Source: an uncultured Planctomycetota bacterium (lineage in GTDB: Bacteria; Planctomycetota; Planctomycetia; Pirellulales; Thermoguttaceae). Taken from it: DNA of 36,041 nt. The stretch lies in contig CADBQY010000117.1 of assembly GCA_902796885.1 (NCBI GenBank), positions 1 through 36,041 on the forward strand. The letters are read 5' to 3'. The translations under genes and the position numbers were made by a program. The notes beneath the pieces were generated by a model. It searched no databases and was not told the DNA's origin. It worked only from the letters and a program-made list of their open reading frames with translations. Positions 23,833 through 32,546 of the stretch are shown here, piece by piece (position 1 is the first letter of the stretch; each line of letters starts with the position of its first letter).

Positions 23833-25548
23833 TTATTTCGCGCTCTTTTTCTTTCCCGCCGCCGGAGATTTCGGCGAGGAAGGCTCGCCGCCGCCGGCCG
23901 AGAGCTCTTTGTCTTCGTCGTCGATCTCTTCCACGTCGAATTGGCTCGGGTCGATCTCTTCGTCGTCGAAGACGCCGCGTTCCGGTTCGGCGTTTTCGTC
24001 GTCGCGCGGCCGGTAATCTTCGCGCTCGGCGAACGAGTCGCACAACAGGAACTCGTCCGGGCCGATCGCCTTGTTCGTCAGATAGATTTTATAGGTCACG
24101 GCGAACCGGTCCTGAAAGAATTTCAGGTTTTTCTTTAGGCGTTTGCCCAGCTCGACGTCGAGCGATTTGCGAAGCCGGCCGATCTGGCCGCTGTATTTCC
24201 GGATCCGCGAGTCGATGTTGCGGTTGATCCGTTCGAGCCGCTTCCGCTGCGAGAAGAGCTCCTTCTGCACCACCGGATCGGAAGAGCTGACGTTCGGAAC
24301 GAGCACGTAGCTGTTTTGAAGTCCGGCGATGATCAGCTCTCTTTCGTAAATCGACGCGTTGACCTGTTCGATGATCCCCGAATTGAAAAAGAACTCCTTG
24401 ACCACCTCGTCGGCGGGCAGACCGTTGATCAGCGCCACGGTGATCAGCTGGCGGTCGTCGGCGCTTTTCGGGGTCGGCGCCACCGCAAAGGTGACGGTGT
24501 ACTCGAACGAGCCGTCCGAAATCAAAAAGGACGTTCGCCCCCCCTTGGCCAGGGGATCGAGACCCGCGCAGGAGGCGAGGGTCACTTTCATCTCGGTGTC
24601 GGCGTCGAAGTTCAGGTCGGGAAGCACGTCCTTCTTCTGGAGCCGTTCGCCGATCGAAATCGCCTGGGGGGACGGCTCGAACTTATCGGAAATTTCAATC
24701 GGCGCGAAAAGAGGCGTTACGAACGTGTACGCGCCGTCGGCCGGCTCGCCGTCCGGCGCTCCCTCGTCGAGGAGACTCCAGCGCAAAACGCCCAGACGGA
24801 TATGGTCCAGCGCGAGGATCGCCGTCTCGGCGTCCAGGGTCGTGTCGAGACATTCTTTCTGTTCCGCCGCAAGCCCCGACTCGGAAAGGGTCACGGTCAG
24901 GAGGATCTGTTCCTTTCCTTTGGCGTTGTTCGGTTTCCAGAAGAAATCGTAGACCCAGCCGCCGTCGGGCGCCTCGGTCAGCTTCACCCGGCGGCACTTC
25001 CCCACGTCGAACGTATTCATCAGAGGCAGATACTCCAGCCGGAGCTCCATCCGGTGATCTTCGCAGTACTCGGCCAGGGCGGCGAAATCGTCCCACGCGG
25101 CCGAGACGAACGCGCCGTGAAACTTCCCGTTCCCCTCTTGGTCGTTAATGTAATAACTCCTTTCGCGAAACGCCAGATCCGCGGCGGCGGCGGCCAGACT
25201 CCGTAAAGGGGAAGCGGTTTTTTCTTCTTGGCGCGTCAAGGGATCTTTCGCGGCCGGTTCTTCCGAATCCTCCGCGTCTTCGCCGTCGGACGGAGAGGGA
25301 CGGAGAATCGTGAGGGGCGCGTCCGAGCGCGAGCTCTCCGCCGAATCGTCGGCCGAACGGCTCGGCTCGGCCCGGGAAGCGGCGAAATCTTTAAGAAAAT
25401 CGCGGGCCGAGAACCCGTCCTGCCCCCGGAGCGTTCCCGAAAAGAGAGCGCCCGCCAACAGAAAAACGCCGCGGGAAACGCGAAACCACAGCAAAAGCCG
25501 CGCGCCGAAGCCGCGCGAAGTAAAAGAAAGAGTCGTACCGATCAACAT
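23833..25548 (-). CDS. hypothetical exported protein of the ABC-FGE operon
   Basis: A 571-residue protein I do not recognise. An N-terminal hydrophobic segment (about 25-42) looks like a signal peptide or anchor. Next come an Asp/Ser/Glu-rich stretch (about 55-110) and a folded alpha/beta region (about 130-420). A basic helical segment (about 435-480: SQRKRLERINRNIDSRIRKYSGQIGRLRKSLDVELGKR, described in pieces) is followed by a strongly acidic tail ending in a basic KKKSAK. It is the first gene of the operon, with a TTGACA promoter and a GGGAGG Shine-Dalgarno close to the ATG. It precedes the ABC-FGE fusion by 7 bases, which suggests a partner or substrate of the transporter; this is inference from position. 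Confidence 0.7.
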   Translation of the reverse strand: MLIGTTLSFTSRGFGARLLLWFRVSRGVFLLAGALFSGTLRGQDGFSARDFLKDFAASRAEPSRSADDSAESSRSDAPLTILRPSPSDGEDAEDSEEPAAKDPLTRQEEKTASPLRSLAAAAADLAFRERSYYINDQEGNGKFHGAFVSAAWDDFAALAEYCEDHRMELRLEYLPLMNTFDVGKCRRVKLTEAPDGGWVYDFFWKPNNAKGKEQILLTVTLSESGLAAEQKECLDTTLDAETAILALDHIRLGVLRWSLLDEGAPDGEPADGAYTFVTPLFAPIEISDKFEPSPQAISIGERLQKKDVLPDLNFDADTEMKVTLASCAGLDPLAKGGRTSFLISDGSFEYTVTFAVAPTPKSADDRQLITVALINGLPADEVVKEFFFNSGIIEQVNASIYERELIIAGLQNSYVLVPNVSSSDPVVQKELFSQRKRLERINRNIDSRIRKYSGQIGRLRKSLDVELGKRLKKNLKFFQDRFAVTYKIYLTNKAIGPDEFLLCDSFAEREDYRPRDDENAEPERGVFDDEEIDPSQFDVEEIDDEDKELSAGGGEPSSPKSPAAGKKKSAK

Positions 25549-25583
25549 GAACCTCCCGAAAACAACAGTGAGCCTTTAATAAA

Positions 25584-25611
25584 AGAATACCAAACAACAG
25601 ACTTTTGTCAA
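25584..25611 (-). promoter_or_regulatory. promoter of the ABC-FGE operon
   Basis: Minus-strand TTGACA (25611-25606), 16-base spacer, TATTCT (25589-25584). The leader is about 30 bases and carries GGGAGG. The -35 falls inside the inverted repeat at 25596-25636, which could act as an operator. Confidence 0.65.
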
Positions 25612-25636
25612 GTTGCAACAAGGGTTGCCGTCTGTT
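25596..25636. repeat. nested inverted repeat over the -35 box
   Basis: Outer arms AACAGAC (25596-25602) and GTCTGTT (25630-25636); inner arms GCAAC (25615-25619) and GTTGC (25624-25628). It lies between the flippase stop and the operon start and covers the -35 TTGACA. It may be an operator, or part of a weak terminator after the flippase gene. Confidence 0.55.
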
Positions 25637-25637
25637 T

Positions 25638-27167
25638 TTAGGAAAATTGTTTCTCTTTCGAGGCGTCTTTCTTCTCCGCGGGGGGGGCGCCTTCCCTGTT
25701 TCGGCGCGGAAAGCGGCGGCGCCAAATCGACGCCAGCTCGGCCCACGCGCTCGTCTTAAAGACGATATTCAGCGCGGCGTAAACGAGGGGGGCGGCCGAC
25801 GCCGCGGCGGCGAGGCTGGCGATACGGTTCCAATTCCAGAGCAAAATATAGATCTCCCACGCGACGGCGCAGGCGATCAGCGAAAAGAGAAAATAGGGGA
25901 GATTATCGCGGAACTGCCGCCGGACGGGATAATTCAGTTCGCGGGCGGTATAGCGGGCGAAGAGGAGATCGCAAAGCCACGTACCGACGATGTTCGTGAC
26001 CAGCATCGTCGGAAGCCCCCAAATCAGCAAGATCACGACGTTCACTCCCAGCATTCCCTGGGAGACGATATTCAGAAAGAGAGTCGTTCCCGACTTACCG
26101 ACCGAGTTGATCAGGTTCCGGCCCAGGTTTTCCGCCGGATAGAAGAGGATCGCCAGGACCAGAAACCGGCAGTAGGGAACCGCCGGAACCCACTTTTCGG
26201 AAAGAACGACCGAAACCGCCGGATAGCAGAGGGTGAAGATCGCCATCCCGGTAAAGAGGAAGGCGCCCATCGAAACCTGCTGAGCGCGGGCGAACGCGGC
26301 GCGGAGACGGGGAATATCGTCTTGAATTTTCGAGAACGCGGGAAAGAGGACGGTGTCGAACGCCGACTGAACGCACCGGGGGATCTTCTGCGCGTAACGC
26401 CGTCCCTGCTCGTAGAGGCCAAGGGTCTCCTTCGTCTCGACCTTTCCGATCGCGACGTTGTAGATATAGCCGAAAAAGGTGAAAAGAAGGCGCGAGGCGA
26501 GGAGCTTCGAGCCGTATTTAAAATGTTTCCACAAGGCCGAAAAGGAAAATTCCGGACTCGGAACCCACCGCACGAAAAGGAGGATACAGAGCGACGTGAC
26601 CGCGACCGCCAGAAAGTTCTGCCAGACGAGCGCCCAAACCCCGTATTCGTTATACGCCAGATAAAACGTCACGACGCCGCTGACGACGTTTCCCACGAGC
26701 TGGCTGACCGAAATCTTCCCCTGCATCAGTTTTCGGCCCAGGATCACTTTCGGAACGGCGGCGACGGCCGTGATCGGAAGGGTCCACGCCGACACGCGGA
26801 TCGTTTTGATCAGAATCTCTTCCCCGTAGAACGAGGCGATCCGGGGGGCGGCGGCGATCATCAAAAGGCAGAAGAGAAAGCTCAGCGCGAAATTGTAATA
26901 AAAAACCGACGAAAGGTCGCGCGAGGTCACCGTCCGGCACTGCAGGAGCGCCTGGGCGAATCCGCCGTCGACGAAGACGTTGCAGACCGCCCAGAAGATC
27001 GCCAGCATGGCGACGATCCCGTAGTCGGACGGCTCGAGCATCCGGACCAGGCAGATTCCCAGGACGATCTGAAAGATCTGCGCCGCCAGCTGAAAGACGA
27101 GAACCAGACTGACCGCCTTAAACGAGCGGGCCGTCAGATTTCGGTTGTCGGCCGTTTCTTTTGTCAT
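25638..27167 (-). CDS. polysaccharide flippase (Wzx/WzxC type)
   Basis: A 509-residue inner-membrane protein of the MOP superfamily, expected to flip lipid-linked oligosaccharides for capsule, O-antigen or exopolysaccharide. About 13-14 hydrophobic helices are visible. The N-terminal QIVLGICLVRMLEPSDYGIVAML is the hallmark of the polysaccharide transporter family, followed by FVDGGFAQALLQ. LGLYEQGRRYAQKIPRCVQSAFDTVLFPAFSKIQ near 245-280 fits the WzxC-like subgroup, and the C-terminus is hydrophilic and basic. It leads the minus-strand envelope block, 90 bases before the ABC-FGE operon. AAGG lies 10 bases before the ATG. The two membrane glycosyltransferases diverge on the other side. Confidence 0.88.
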   Translation of the reverse strand: MTKETADNRNLTARSFKAVSLVLVFQLAAQIFQIVLGICLVRMLEPSDYGIVAMLAIFWAVCNVFVDGGFAQALLQCRTVTSRDLSSVFYYNFALSFLFCLLMIAAAPRIASFYGEEILIKTIRVSAWTLPITAVAAVPKVILGRKLMQGKISVSQLVGNVVSGVVTFYLAYNEYGVWALVWQNFLAVAVTSLCILLFVRWVPSPEFSFSALWKHFKYGSKLLASRLLFTFFGYIYNVAIGKVETKETLGLYEQGRRYAQKIPRCVQSAFDTVLFPAFSKIQDDIPRLRAAFARAQQVSMGAFLFTGMAIFTLCYPAVSVVLSEKWVPAVPYCRFLVLAILFYPAENLGRNLINSVGKSGTTLFLNIVSQGMLGVNVVILLIWGLPTMLVTNIVGTWLCDLLFARYTARELNYPVRRQFRDNLPYFLFSLIACAVAWEIYILLWNWNRIASLAAAASAAPLVYAALNIVFKTSAWAELASIWRRRFPRRNREGAPPAEKKDASKEKQFS

Positions 27168-27315
27168 TTGTTACAAACCTTGAAATAACTTCTTCTTTTA
27201 CGATGATACACTTTTTCCCGCGCCGAGAAAAGACCGGCGCAGAAACCGCGACGGGAACCCGGAGCCCGGGTTGGCAATGATCGGCTCCCGGCCTTCGGCG
27301 GTCGCACTGGCGTTT

Positions 27316-27424
27316 GCGTCAGCCAACGAGCTGACGCCTTTATCGCCCGTGCGGCTTCGCACCCCGACGCGGCTCGCCGAACAACGCGAGGGAAAGTTCG
27401 CGCGGCCGCCAACGAGCGGACGCC
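27316..27424. repeat. duplicated 17-mer with hairpin
   Basis: The sequence GCCAACGAGC(T/G)GACGCC occurs at 27322-27338 and 27408-27424. The first copy is the right part of a perfect 8-bp hairpin (27316-27337, loop CAACGA). It may be a fragment of a dispersed intergenic repeat; only a genome-wide search could tell. Confidence 0.5.
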
Positions 27425-27483
27425 GTCGGCCGTCCCAAAACAACGACGGAAATCATCGCCCACCGCGGCTCGCGGATTTCGGC

Positions 27484-27512
27484 TTGTCCCTTTCGGCGGT
27501 ACCCGATAAAAT
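27484..27512 (+). promoter_or_regulatory. promoter of the GT39 pair, possibly leaderless
   Basis: TTGTCC (27484-27489), 17 bases, TAAAAT (27507-27512). The predicted start is at or next to the ATG at 27520. No Shine-Dalgarno is present, the same arrangement as for mutL. Confidence 0.5.
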
Positions 27513-27519
27513 CTGCCCC

Positions 27520-29088
27520 ATGAAAGATCATTGTTTTCGACCTCTGACCTCCGTTTCGGCCGCGCGGCGGTTTTGGATCGCCGCGCTCGGTTTCGCGGCG
27601 CTCTGGACCGTCGTACCGACCCTTGTCTTCCCGAACTTTCGGCTCGACATCGTCGAGCAGTTCTTCGTCGGGCGGGAATGGACGTTCGGAAGCGGCTCGC
27701 ACCCCGCGCTCACCGCCAACCTTCTCGATTTGGTCTCGCGCGCCGCCGGGATCGCCGTCGCCCCTTCGCTGACCGCCGCGCTCTTCAATCTCCTGGCCCT
27801 CTGGTCGATACACCGGCTGGCGCGGGAATACATGGCCCCCGGCCCGGCGCTGGCGGCCGCCCTTTCGATGTTCGGCTACTGGTACCTCTTTCAGATGGAG
27901 GGAACGCGCTACAACAACTCGGTCACGCTCGACGCGTTTTGGATCTTCGCCGCGTATTTGGCGTTTAAGGCGATCGACACCGGGAAAACAAGATGGTGGT
28001 TCGCCGCCGGAGCCGGAATCGGGCTCGGTCTTTACTTCAAATACACCGAAGCCGTCCTGGCGGCGGCGATCGTCCTGTTTCTGATCGCCGACCGCGACAA
28101 GCGGCATCTCTGGCGAACCGCGGGCCCCTGGATTTCGACGGCCGCCGCGTTTCTGATTTTCACGCCGTATATCGTCTGGCTGGTGAGAAGCGAGTTCTTC
28201 GCCTCTCTGGCCTACGCGGCGGGGAACGCCCCGCGGCAGGCGGGATGGCGGGGCCACGTTTTCGCGCCGCTCGAATTTCTGAGCAATCAGCTCCCGCTCG
28301 TCCTCCCTCCCCTTTTCTGTCTCCTGCCGATCCTGTGGAACCGGAACCGCGCCGCCGAACCCGCGACGCCGAACCCCGTCCCGCAGGACGCGTGGAAGCT
28401 CCGCTACCTGAATTGGCTCCTTTTCGGACCGCTCCTCTTTAATCTGGCGTGGTCGGCGCTGGGAGGCGTCTATCTGCGCTGCGACCTGGGCTGTCACATT
28501 TGGATGCCCCTTTCGGTCTGGGCGCTCGTCTTTTTCGGACGCGACCGTTCGCCCCGCGCGGTCCGGCGCAGCTGCGGCGTCTCGCTGGCGTTCGACGCGA
28601 TCTGTCTGTTCGCGCTCGCCGTTTTGGTACCGCTGGCCCCTCTTTTCGAGAAGAACCTGCCCCGCTACCATTTTCCGGGAAAAGAGATCGCCGCGCAGGC
28701 CGAATCGGTCTGGCACGCCGAATACGCCGAACCGCTCCCCTGGGTCATGGCCGAACCGTGGACCGGCGGCGCCCTCTACGACGCCTGGCCCTGGCTGGCG
28801 GGCAACGTCAGCGTTTACGGCCGCGACCGCGCGCGCGTCTATTCCGGCCCGAGCCACGCGTCGTGGGGTTCGCTCGACGACGTTCGGCGCGAAGGGGGTC
28901 TTTTCCTCTGGACCGCGGGTAAGCGGGACGACGAGTTCCTCGGCGCGCTTCGGCGCGACTTCCCCGGCGTCCGCGCCGTCGGCGTCTACACCTTTAAACC
29001 GAAATCGCGTTACGCGAAACAGGAGGTTTCCGTCGGAATCGCGCTCATTCCGCCGGAATCCGAAGCGAAGGAAACCGTCTCGCCATGA
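27520..29088 (+). CDS. ArnT/GT39-like membrane glycosyltransferase 1
   Basis: A 522-residue polytopic protein with the layout of the PMT/ArnT superfamily, which moves a sugar from a lipid-phosphate donor onto lipid or protein outside the cytoplasm. About 10-11 helices precede a C-terminal periplasmic domain. The first loop carries the acidic pair typical of the active site (FRLDIVEQFFVGREW). The loop MEGTRYNNSVTLDAFWIFAAYLAFK and the ALGLYFKYTEAVL-like helix after it also fit. The acceptor and sugar are unknown. I chose the ATG at 27520 since the long upstream extension is not protein-like. The stop overlaps the second copy's start (ATGA); the two proteins share the whole layout, including a NVSVYGRDRAR motif near the end. 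Confidence 0.82.
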   Translation: MKDHCFRPLTSVSAARRFWIAALGFAALWTVVPTLVFPNFRLDIVEQFFVGREWTFGSGSHPALTANLLDLVSRAAGIAVAPSLTAALFNLLALWSIHRLAREYMAPGPALAAALSMFGYWYLFQMEGTRYNNSVTLDAFWIFAAYLAFKAIDTGKTRWWFAAGAGIGLGLYFKYTEAVLAAAIVLFLIADRDKRHLWRTAGPWISTAAAFLIFTPYIVWLVRSEFFASLAYAAGNAPRQAGWRGHVFAPLEFLSNQLPLVLPPLFCLLPILWNRNRAAEPATPNPVPQDAWKLRYLNWLLFGPLLFNLAWSALGGVYLRCDLGCHIWMPLSVWALVFFGRDRSPRAVRRSCGVSLAFDAICLFALAVLVPLAPLFEKNLPRYHFPGKEIAAQAESVWHAEYAEPLPWVMAEPWTGGALYDAWPWLAGNVSVYGRDRARVYSGPSHASWGSLDDVRREGGLFLWTAGKRDDEFLGALRRDFPGVRAVGVYTFKPKSRYAKQEVSVGIALIPPESEAKETVSP

Positions 29089-30581
29089 AACCGTCCGCCG
29101 TCCCGGCTCTTTCCGACCGATACTGGAGTATACTCCTGGTTTTTTCCCTCTTTTGGACCGTTGCGCCGGTCTTCGTGATCGCGAATTACCGGCCCGACGT
29201 GATGGAGATGATCCTAACCGGCCAGAACTGGGTGCTCGCCACGCCGAAACACGGCGCGCTGACCTGCTGGCTTCTGGAGATCGTCTACACGCTCACCGGC
29301 CGGGCGGCCGTCGCCCCCTACCTGACCTCGCAGATCTGCGTTTTCCTTTCCCTGGCCGGCATCGGCGCGATGAGCGCCCGATACCTTCCGCCCAAAGGGG
29401 CGGCGCTCGCGGCCTTCTGTATGATGTCGTATTACTTCTTTCACTTCGAAAGCACTCTGTATAACAACAACACGACGCTCGGCCTCTTCTGGATCTGGAC
29501 CGCCTATTTCGGCCTGCGGAGCGTCGAATCGAATCGGAAGCGCTGGTGGCTCCTGACCGGCGCCGCGCTCGGCTTGGGGATCTACTGCAAGATGACGATC
29601 GTCTTCCTCGCCTTCGCGATCGTCCTCTATCTGCTGGCCCGTTCCCCCCGGCGCTGGCTTTCGCCCGGTCCCTGGCTGACGACCGCCGCCGCGTTCGTCA
29701 TTTACCTTCCCCTCCTCAAGTGGAACGTCGATCACAACTTCGCCCAGTTCGCCTACGCCGCGGCCTCGGCGTCCGACAACCCGATCCCCTCCCTCTTCGG
29801 GCATCTGGCGGCGCCGCTTGCCTTTCTGGCCGAACAGCTCCTTTACGTCGCGCCGATTTCGCTCCCCCTGATTCCGCTCGTCGCGGGCCGCGGGAAGACC
29901 GCCGCGCCCCCCCTTCCTTCCGACGCGGAGACGGAAAAGCTCCGATCGATCCGCGCGGTCTATCTCGCCTTCGTCTTTTTCGTCCCCCTGGCGATCGAGC
30001 TCCTCTTCGCCCTGATTTCGGGGAGCGCACCGCGCGGGGCGCTCGGCTGCCATCTGTGGTATTTCTTCCCTCTCCTTCTCCTGACCCGTCTGCGGTTCGA
30101 CGCCGAATCCCGTCCGTTCCGCGCGGCGGAGACCGTCGCTCTGGCCGTTCCGGCGGTCATTATGGTTTTGTTCATTTTGGGCGTCTATCTGGCGCCGGCG
30201 ATCGAGGGTCACGCCTCCCGCTACCACTATCCGGGAAAACAGCTGGCCGAAGCGGTCACCCGTCTCTGGCGCGAACGATACGACGGGCCGATCCCTTTCG
30301 TGATCGGCGACGAATGGCTCACTCAGAACGTCTCGGTCTACGGTCCCGACCGCGCGCGCCTCTGGGACCCCCTCTGGGCCACCGAAGAGGAGTTCCGCCG
30401 GTCGGGCGGCGTCCTCCTTTGGGAAGAGGGGAACGAAGAATCGATGGGGCGGAAAGCGGAAGCTCTGGCGCGGTTCCCCTACGAAGGGGAGGTCATTTCG
30501 CTCACCATTCCGCAGCAGACGCCGTTCAAAGTCCCCGCCGCCAAGGTGCGGGTCGGGTTCTACCCTCCCGCCGAAAAATAG
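29085..30581 (+). CDS. ArnT/GT39-like membrane glycosyltransferase 2
   Basis: A 498-residue paralogue of the preceding gene, in the same order of segments. The acidic first loop is YRPDVMEMILTGQNW; FESTLYNNNTTLGLFWIWTAYFGLR and LGIYCKMTIVFLAFA follow, then GALGCHLWYFFPLLL and HASRYHYPGKQLAEAVTRLW. The C-terminal domain has QNVSVYGPDRARLWDP. Residues shared with copy 1 are scattered, so the duplication is old rather than recent, and the two enzymes may use different acceptors. It overlaps copy 1 by 4 bases. A new promoter begins about 40 bases after its stop, but no clear terminator is seen. Confidence 0.82.
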   Translation: MKPSAVPALSDRYWSILLVFSLFWTVAPVFVIANYRPDVMEMILTGQNWVLATPKHGALTCWLLEIVYTLTGRAAVAPYLTSQICVFLSLAGIGAMSARYLPPKGAALAAFCMMSYYFFHFESTLYNNNTTLGLFWIWTAYFGLRSVESNRKRWWLLTGAALGLGIYCKMTIVFLAFAIVLYLLARSPRRWLSPGPWLTTAAAFVIYLPLLKWNVDHNFAQFAYAAASASDNPIPSLFGHLAAPLAFLAEQLLYVAPISLPLIPLVAGRGKTAAPPLPSDAETEKLRSIRAVYLAFVFFVPLAIELLFALISGSAPRGALGCHLWYFFPLLLLTRLRFDAESRPFRAAETVALAVPAVIMVLFILGVYLAPAIEGHASRYHYPGKQLAEAVTRLWRERYDGPIPFVIGDEWLTQNVSVYGPDRARLWDPLWATEEEFRRSGGVLLWEEGNEESMGRKAEALARFPYEGEVISLTIPQQTPFKVPAAKVRVGFYPPAEK

Positions 30582-30619
30582 ACCTGTCCGAAAAATTCGG
30601 CGAGAAACCGACTCAATTC

Positions 30620-30648
30620 TTGAAATCCGCCCTCTTTTCAAGTAGACT
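30620..30648 (+). promoter_or_regulatory. promoter of the GH2-UDG operon
   Basis: TTGAAA (30620-30625), 17 bases, TAGACT (30643-30648). The leader to the GH2 start at 30747 is about 90 bases. Confidence 0.6.
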
Positions 30649-30746
30649 GAAAGGTGCGTTGTTTGTCAGGCGCCCCGCGCCGGGGGCAGATCGGGACGTT
30701 TTTCCGGTCTTCCCTCTTTCAGATCACCCATACCGGAAAACCAAAG

Positions 30747-32546
30747 ATGAAAAACCGATTCTTACTCCTTGGCGCGCTGACCGCCGCCCTTTTTGCCGTC
30801 TCGGCGCTCGACGCCGCCGACTGGAAACCCGCCGAAGGGATTCTCCTGTCGAAGTTCGCCAAAGACGTCGACCCGAACGCCCCTCATCCGGAATACCCGC
30901 GCCCGCAGCTGGTCCGCGGCGACTGGATGAACCTCAACGGCCTGTGGGACTACGCGATCACTCCGGTCGCGCGGCCCGACGCCGCGCCCCAGGGGAAGAT
31001 TCTCGTCCCCTTCCCGGCCGAATCGGCCCTTTCGGGCGTGGCCCAATCGGTCGGAAAAGACAACCTTCTGATCTATAACCGCGAGTTCGCCGTCCCCGCC
31101 GACTGGGCCGGGAAACGGATTCTCCTTCATTTCGGCGCGTGCGACTGGCAGACCGACGTCTCGCTCAACGGCAAACACCTGGGCCGGCACCGCGGCGGTT
31201 ACGATCCGTTCACGTTCGACGTCACCGACGCGCTCGCCGAGGGGCAGCAGAAGCTGACCGTCACCGTCTGGGACCCGACCAAAGAGGTCGTCGACGGAGA
31301 CGATCCCGCCGGCAAACAGCCGGTCGGCAAACAGCTCACCAATCCGGGGGGGATCTGGTACACCCCGAACACCGGGATCTGGCAGACCGTCTGGCTCGAA
31401 CCGGTCGCCGACGCCTATATCGCCTCGATCAATCCGGTTTCGGACATCGCCGCCAAGACGGTGACCTTCAACGTCGAAGTGGCGGGCGACTCGCTCGGCA
31501 CGTTCGTTAAGATCGCCGGCAAAACGATGGCGGTCGCCGACGGCCGCGCCGCGATCACCGTCGCCTATCCCGACGCCGAACTCTGGACCCCCGACACCCC
31601 GAACCTCTACGATTTCGGCGCCGAGCTTCTGAAAGGGGGCGAGGTGATCGACGCGGTCGATTCCTATTTCGGCATGCGCGAGATTTCGCTCGGCAAAACC
31701 GACGACGGGATCACCCGGATCCTCCTGAACGGGGAATTCCTCTTCCAGCACGGCCCGCTCGACCAGGGGTGGTGGCCCGACGGTCTCTACACCGCGCCGA
31801 CCGACGAGGCGCTCCGTTTCGACCTGGAAATGACCAAGGCGTTCGGATTCAACATGCTCCGCAAACATGTCAAGTCGGAACCGGACCGCTTCTACCGCCA
31901 TTGCGACGAGCTGGGAATCCTCGTCTGGCAGGATATGCCTTCCGGCGAAGCCTATATCGGGCACGAGGATCCGGACATCGTCCGCACTCCCGCCTCGGCG
32001 GCTCAGTTCGAAGCGGAATACGCCGCGATGATCGCGCGTCTCAAGTCGTTCCCCTGCATTATCATGTGGGTGCCGTTTAACGAAGGGTGGGGCCAGTACG
32101 ACACCGAGCGGATCGTCGAAATGACCCGTCAGCTCGACCCGACCCGTCTGGTGAACTGTGTCAGCGGCTGGGCCGACCGCGCCTGCGGAAGCGTCCACGA
32201 CCGCCACCACTATCCCGAACCGGACATGTTCCCGGCCGAGGAGACCCGCGCCACCGTCCTGGGCGAATACGGCGGGCTGGGACTCCCGATCAAAGGCCAT
32301 TCCTGGAAAGAGGACGGGAACTGGGGCTACGCCACGTTCGAAGACAAGGACGAACTCTTCCGCAAGTACGACGCGATGAACGTCACCTTGAAAGAGATGA
32401 TCGGCAAAGGTCTTTCGGCGGCGGTTTATACCCAGACCACCGACTGCGAAATCGAAGTCAACGGCCTGATGTCGTACGACCGCGAAGTGATCAAAATGCC
32501 GGTCGACAAGATGTCCGCCTCGAACAAGGCGCTTCGGGGCGAGTGA
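30747..32546 (+). CDS. exported glycoside hydrolase family 2 protein
   Basis: A 599-residue exported GH2 enzyme (beta-galactosidase/beta-glucuronidase-like). A signal peptide (about 1-24, LFAVSALDAADW) is followed by the N-terminal sugar-binding jelly roll (PRPQLVRGDWMNLNGLWDY, YNREFAVPADWAGKRILLHFGACDW, VSLNGKHLGRHRGGYDPFTFDVT) and an Ig-like domain. The TIM barrel has RKHVKSEPDRFYRHCDELGILVWQDMPS, the acid/base E446 in PFNEGWGQYDT and the likely nucleophile E507 in LGEYGGLG. Substrate cannot be assigned. A GTG start at 30654 would add a non-secretory extension, so I start at the ATG that opens the signal peptide. The stop overlaps the UDG start by one base (TGATG). Confidence 0.9.
   Translation: MKNRFLLLGALTAALFAVSALDAADWKPAEGILLSKFAKDVDPNAPHPEYPRPQLVRGDWMNLNGLWDYAITPVARPDAAPQGKILVPFPAESALSGVAQSVGKDNLLIYNREFAVPADWAGKRILLHFGACDWQTDVSLNGKHLGRHRGGYDPFTFDVTDALAEGQQKLTVTVWDPTKEVVDGDDPAGKQPVGKQLTNPGGIWYTPNTGIWQTVWLEPVADAYIASINPVSDIAAKTVTFNVEVAGDSLGTFVKIAGKTMAVADGRAAITVAYPDAELWTPDTPNLYDFGAELLKGGEVIDAVDSYFGMREISLGKTDDGITRILLNGEFLFQHGPLDQGWWPDGLYTAPTDEALRFDLEMTKAFGFNMLRKHVKSEPDRFYRHCDELGILVWQDMPSGEAYIGHEDPDIVRTPASAAQFEAEYAAMIARLKSFPCIIMWVPFNEGWGQYDTERIVEMTRQLDPTRLVNCVSGWADRACGSVHDRHHYPEPDMFPAEETRATVLGEYGGLGLPIKGHSWKEDGNWGYATFEDKDELFRKYDAMNVTLKEMIGKGLSAAVYTQTTDCEIEVNGLMSYDREVIKMPVDKMSASNKALRGE

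Larger units (their letters stand above)
27168..27519. other. divergent intergenic region with repeats
   Basis: About 350 bases between the flippase and the first GT39 gene. In-frame extensions exist on both strands but their products are Arg/Pro/Ser-rich and not protein-like. It holds two inverted repeats: AACCCGG/CCGGGTT (27256-27272) and GCGTCAGC/GCTGACGC (27316-27337). A 17-mer occurs twice with one mismatch (GCCAACGAGCTGACGCC at 27322-27338; GCCAACGAGCGGACGCC at 27408-27424). Promoters for both flanking genes should lie at its ends. Confidence 0.6.

Noticed and set aside
27271..27519. upstream extension of the first GT39 enzyme
   Set aside because: Low-complexity, repeat-derived residues precede the hydrophobic N-terminus; the promoter lies inside this stretch.
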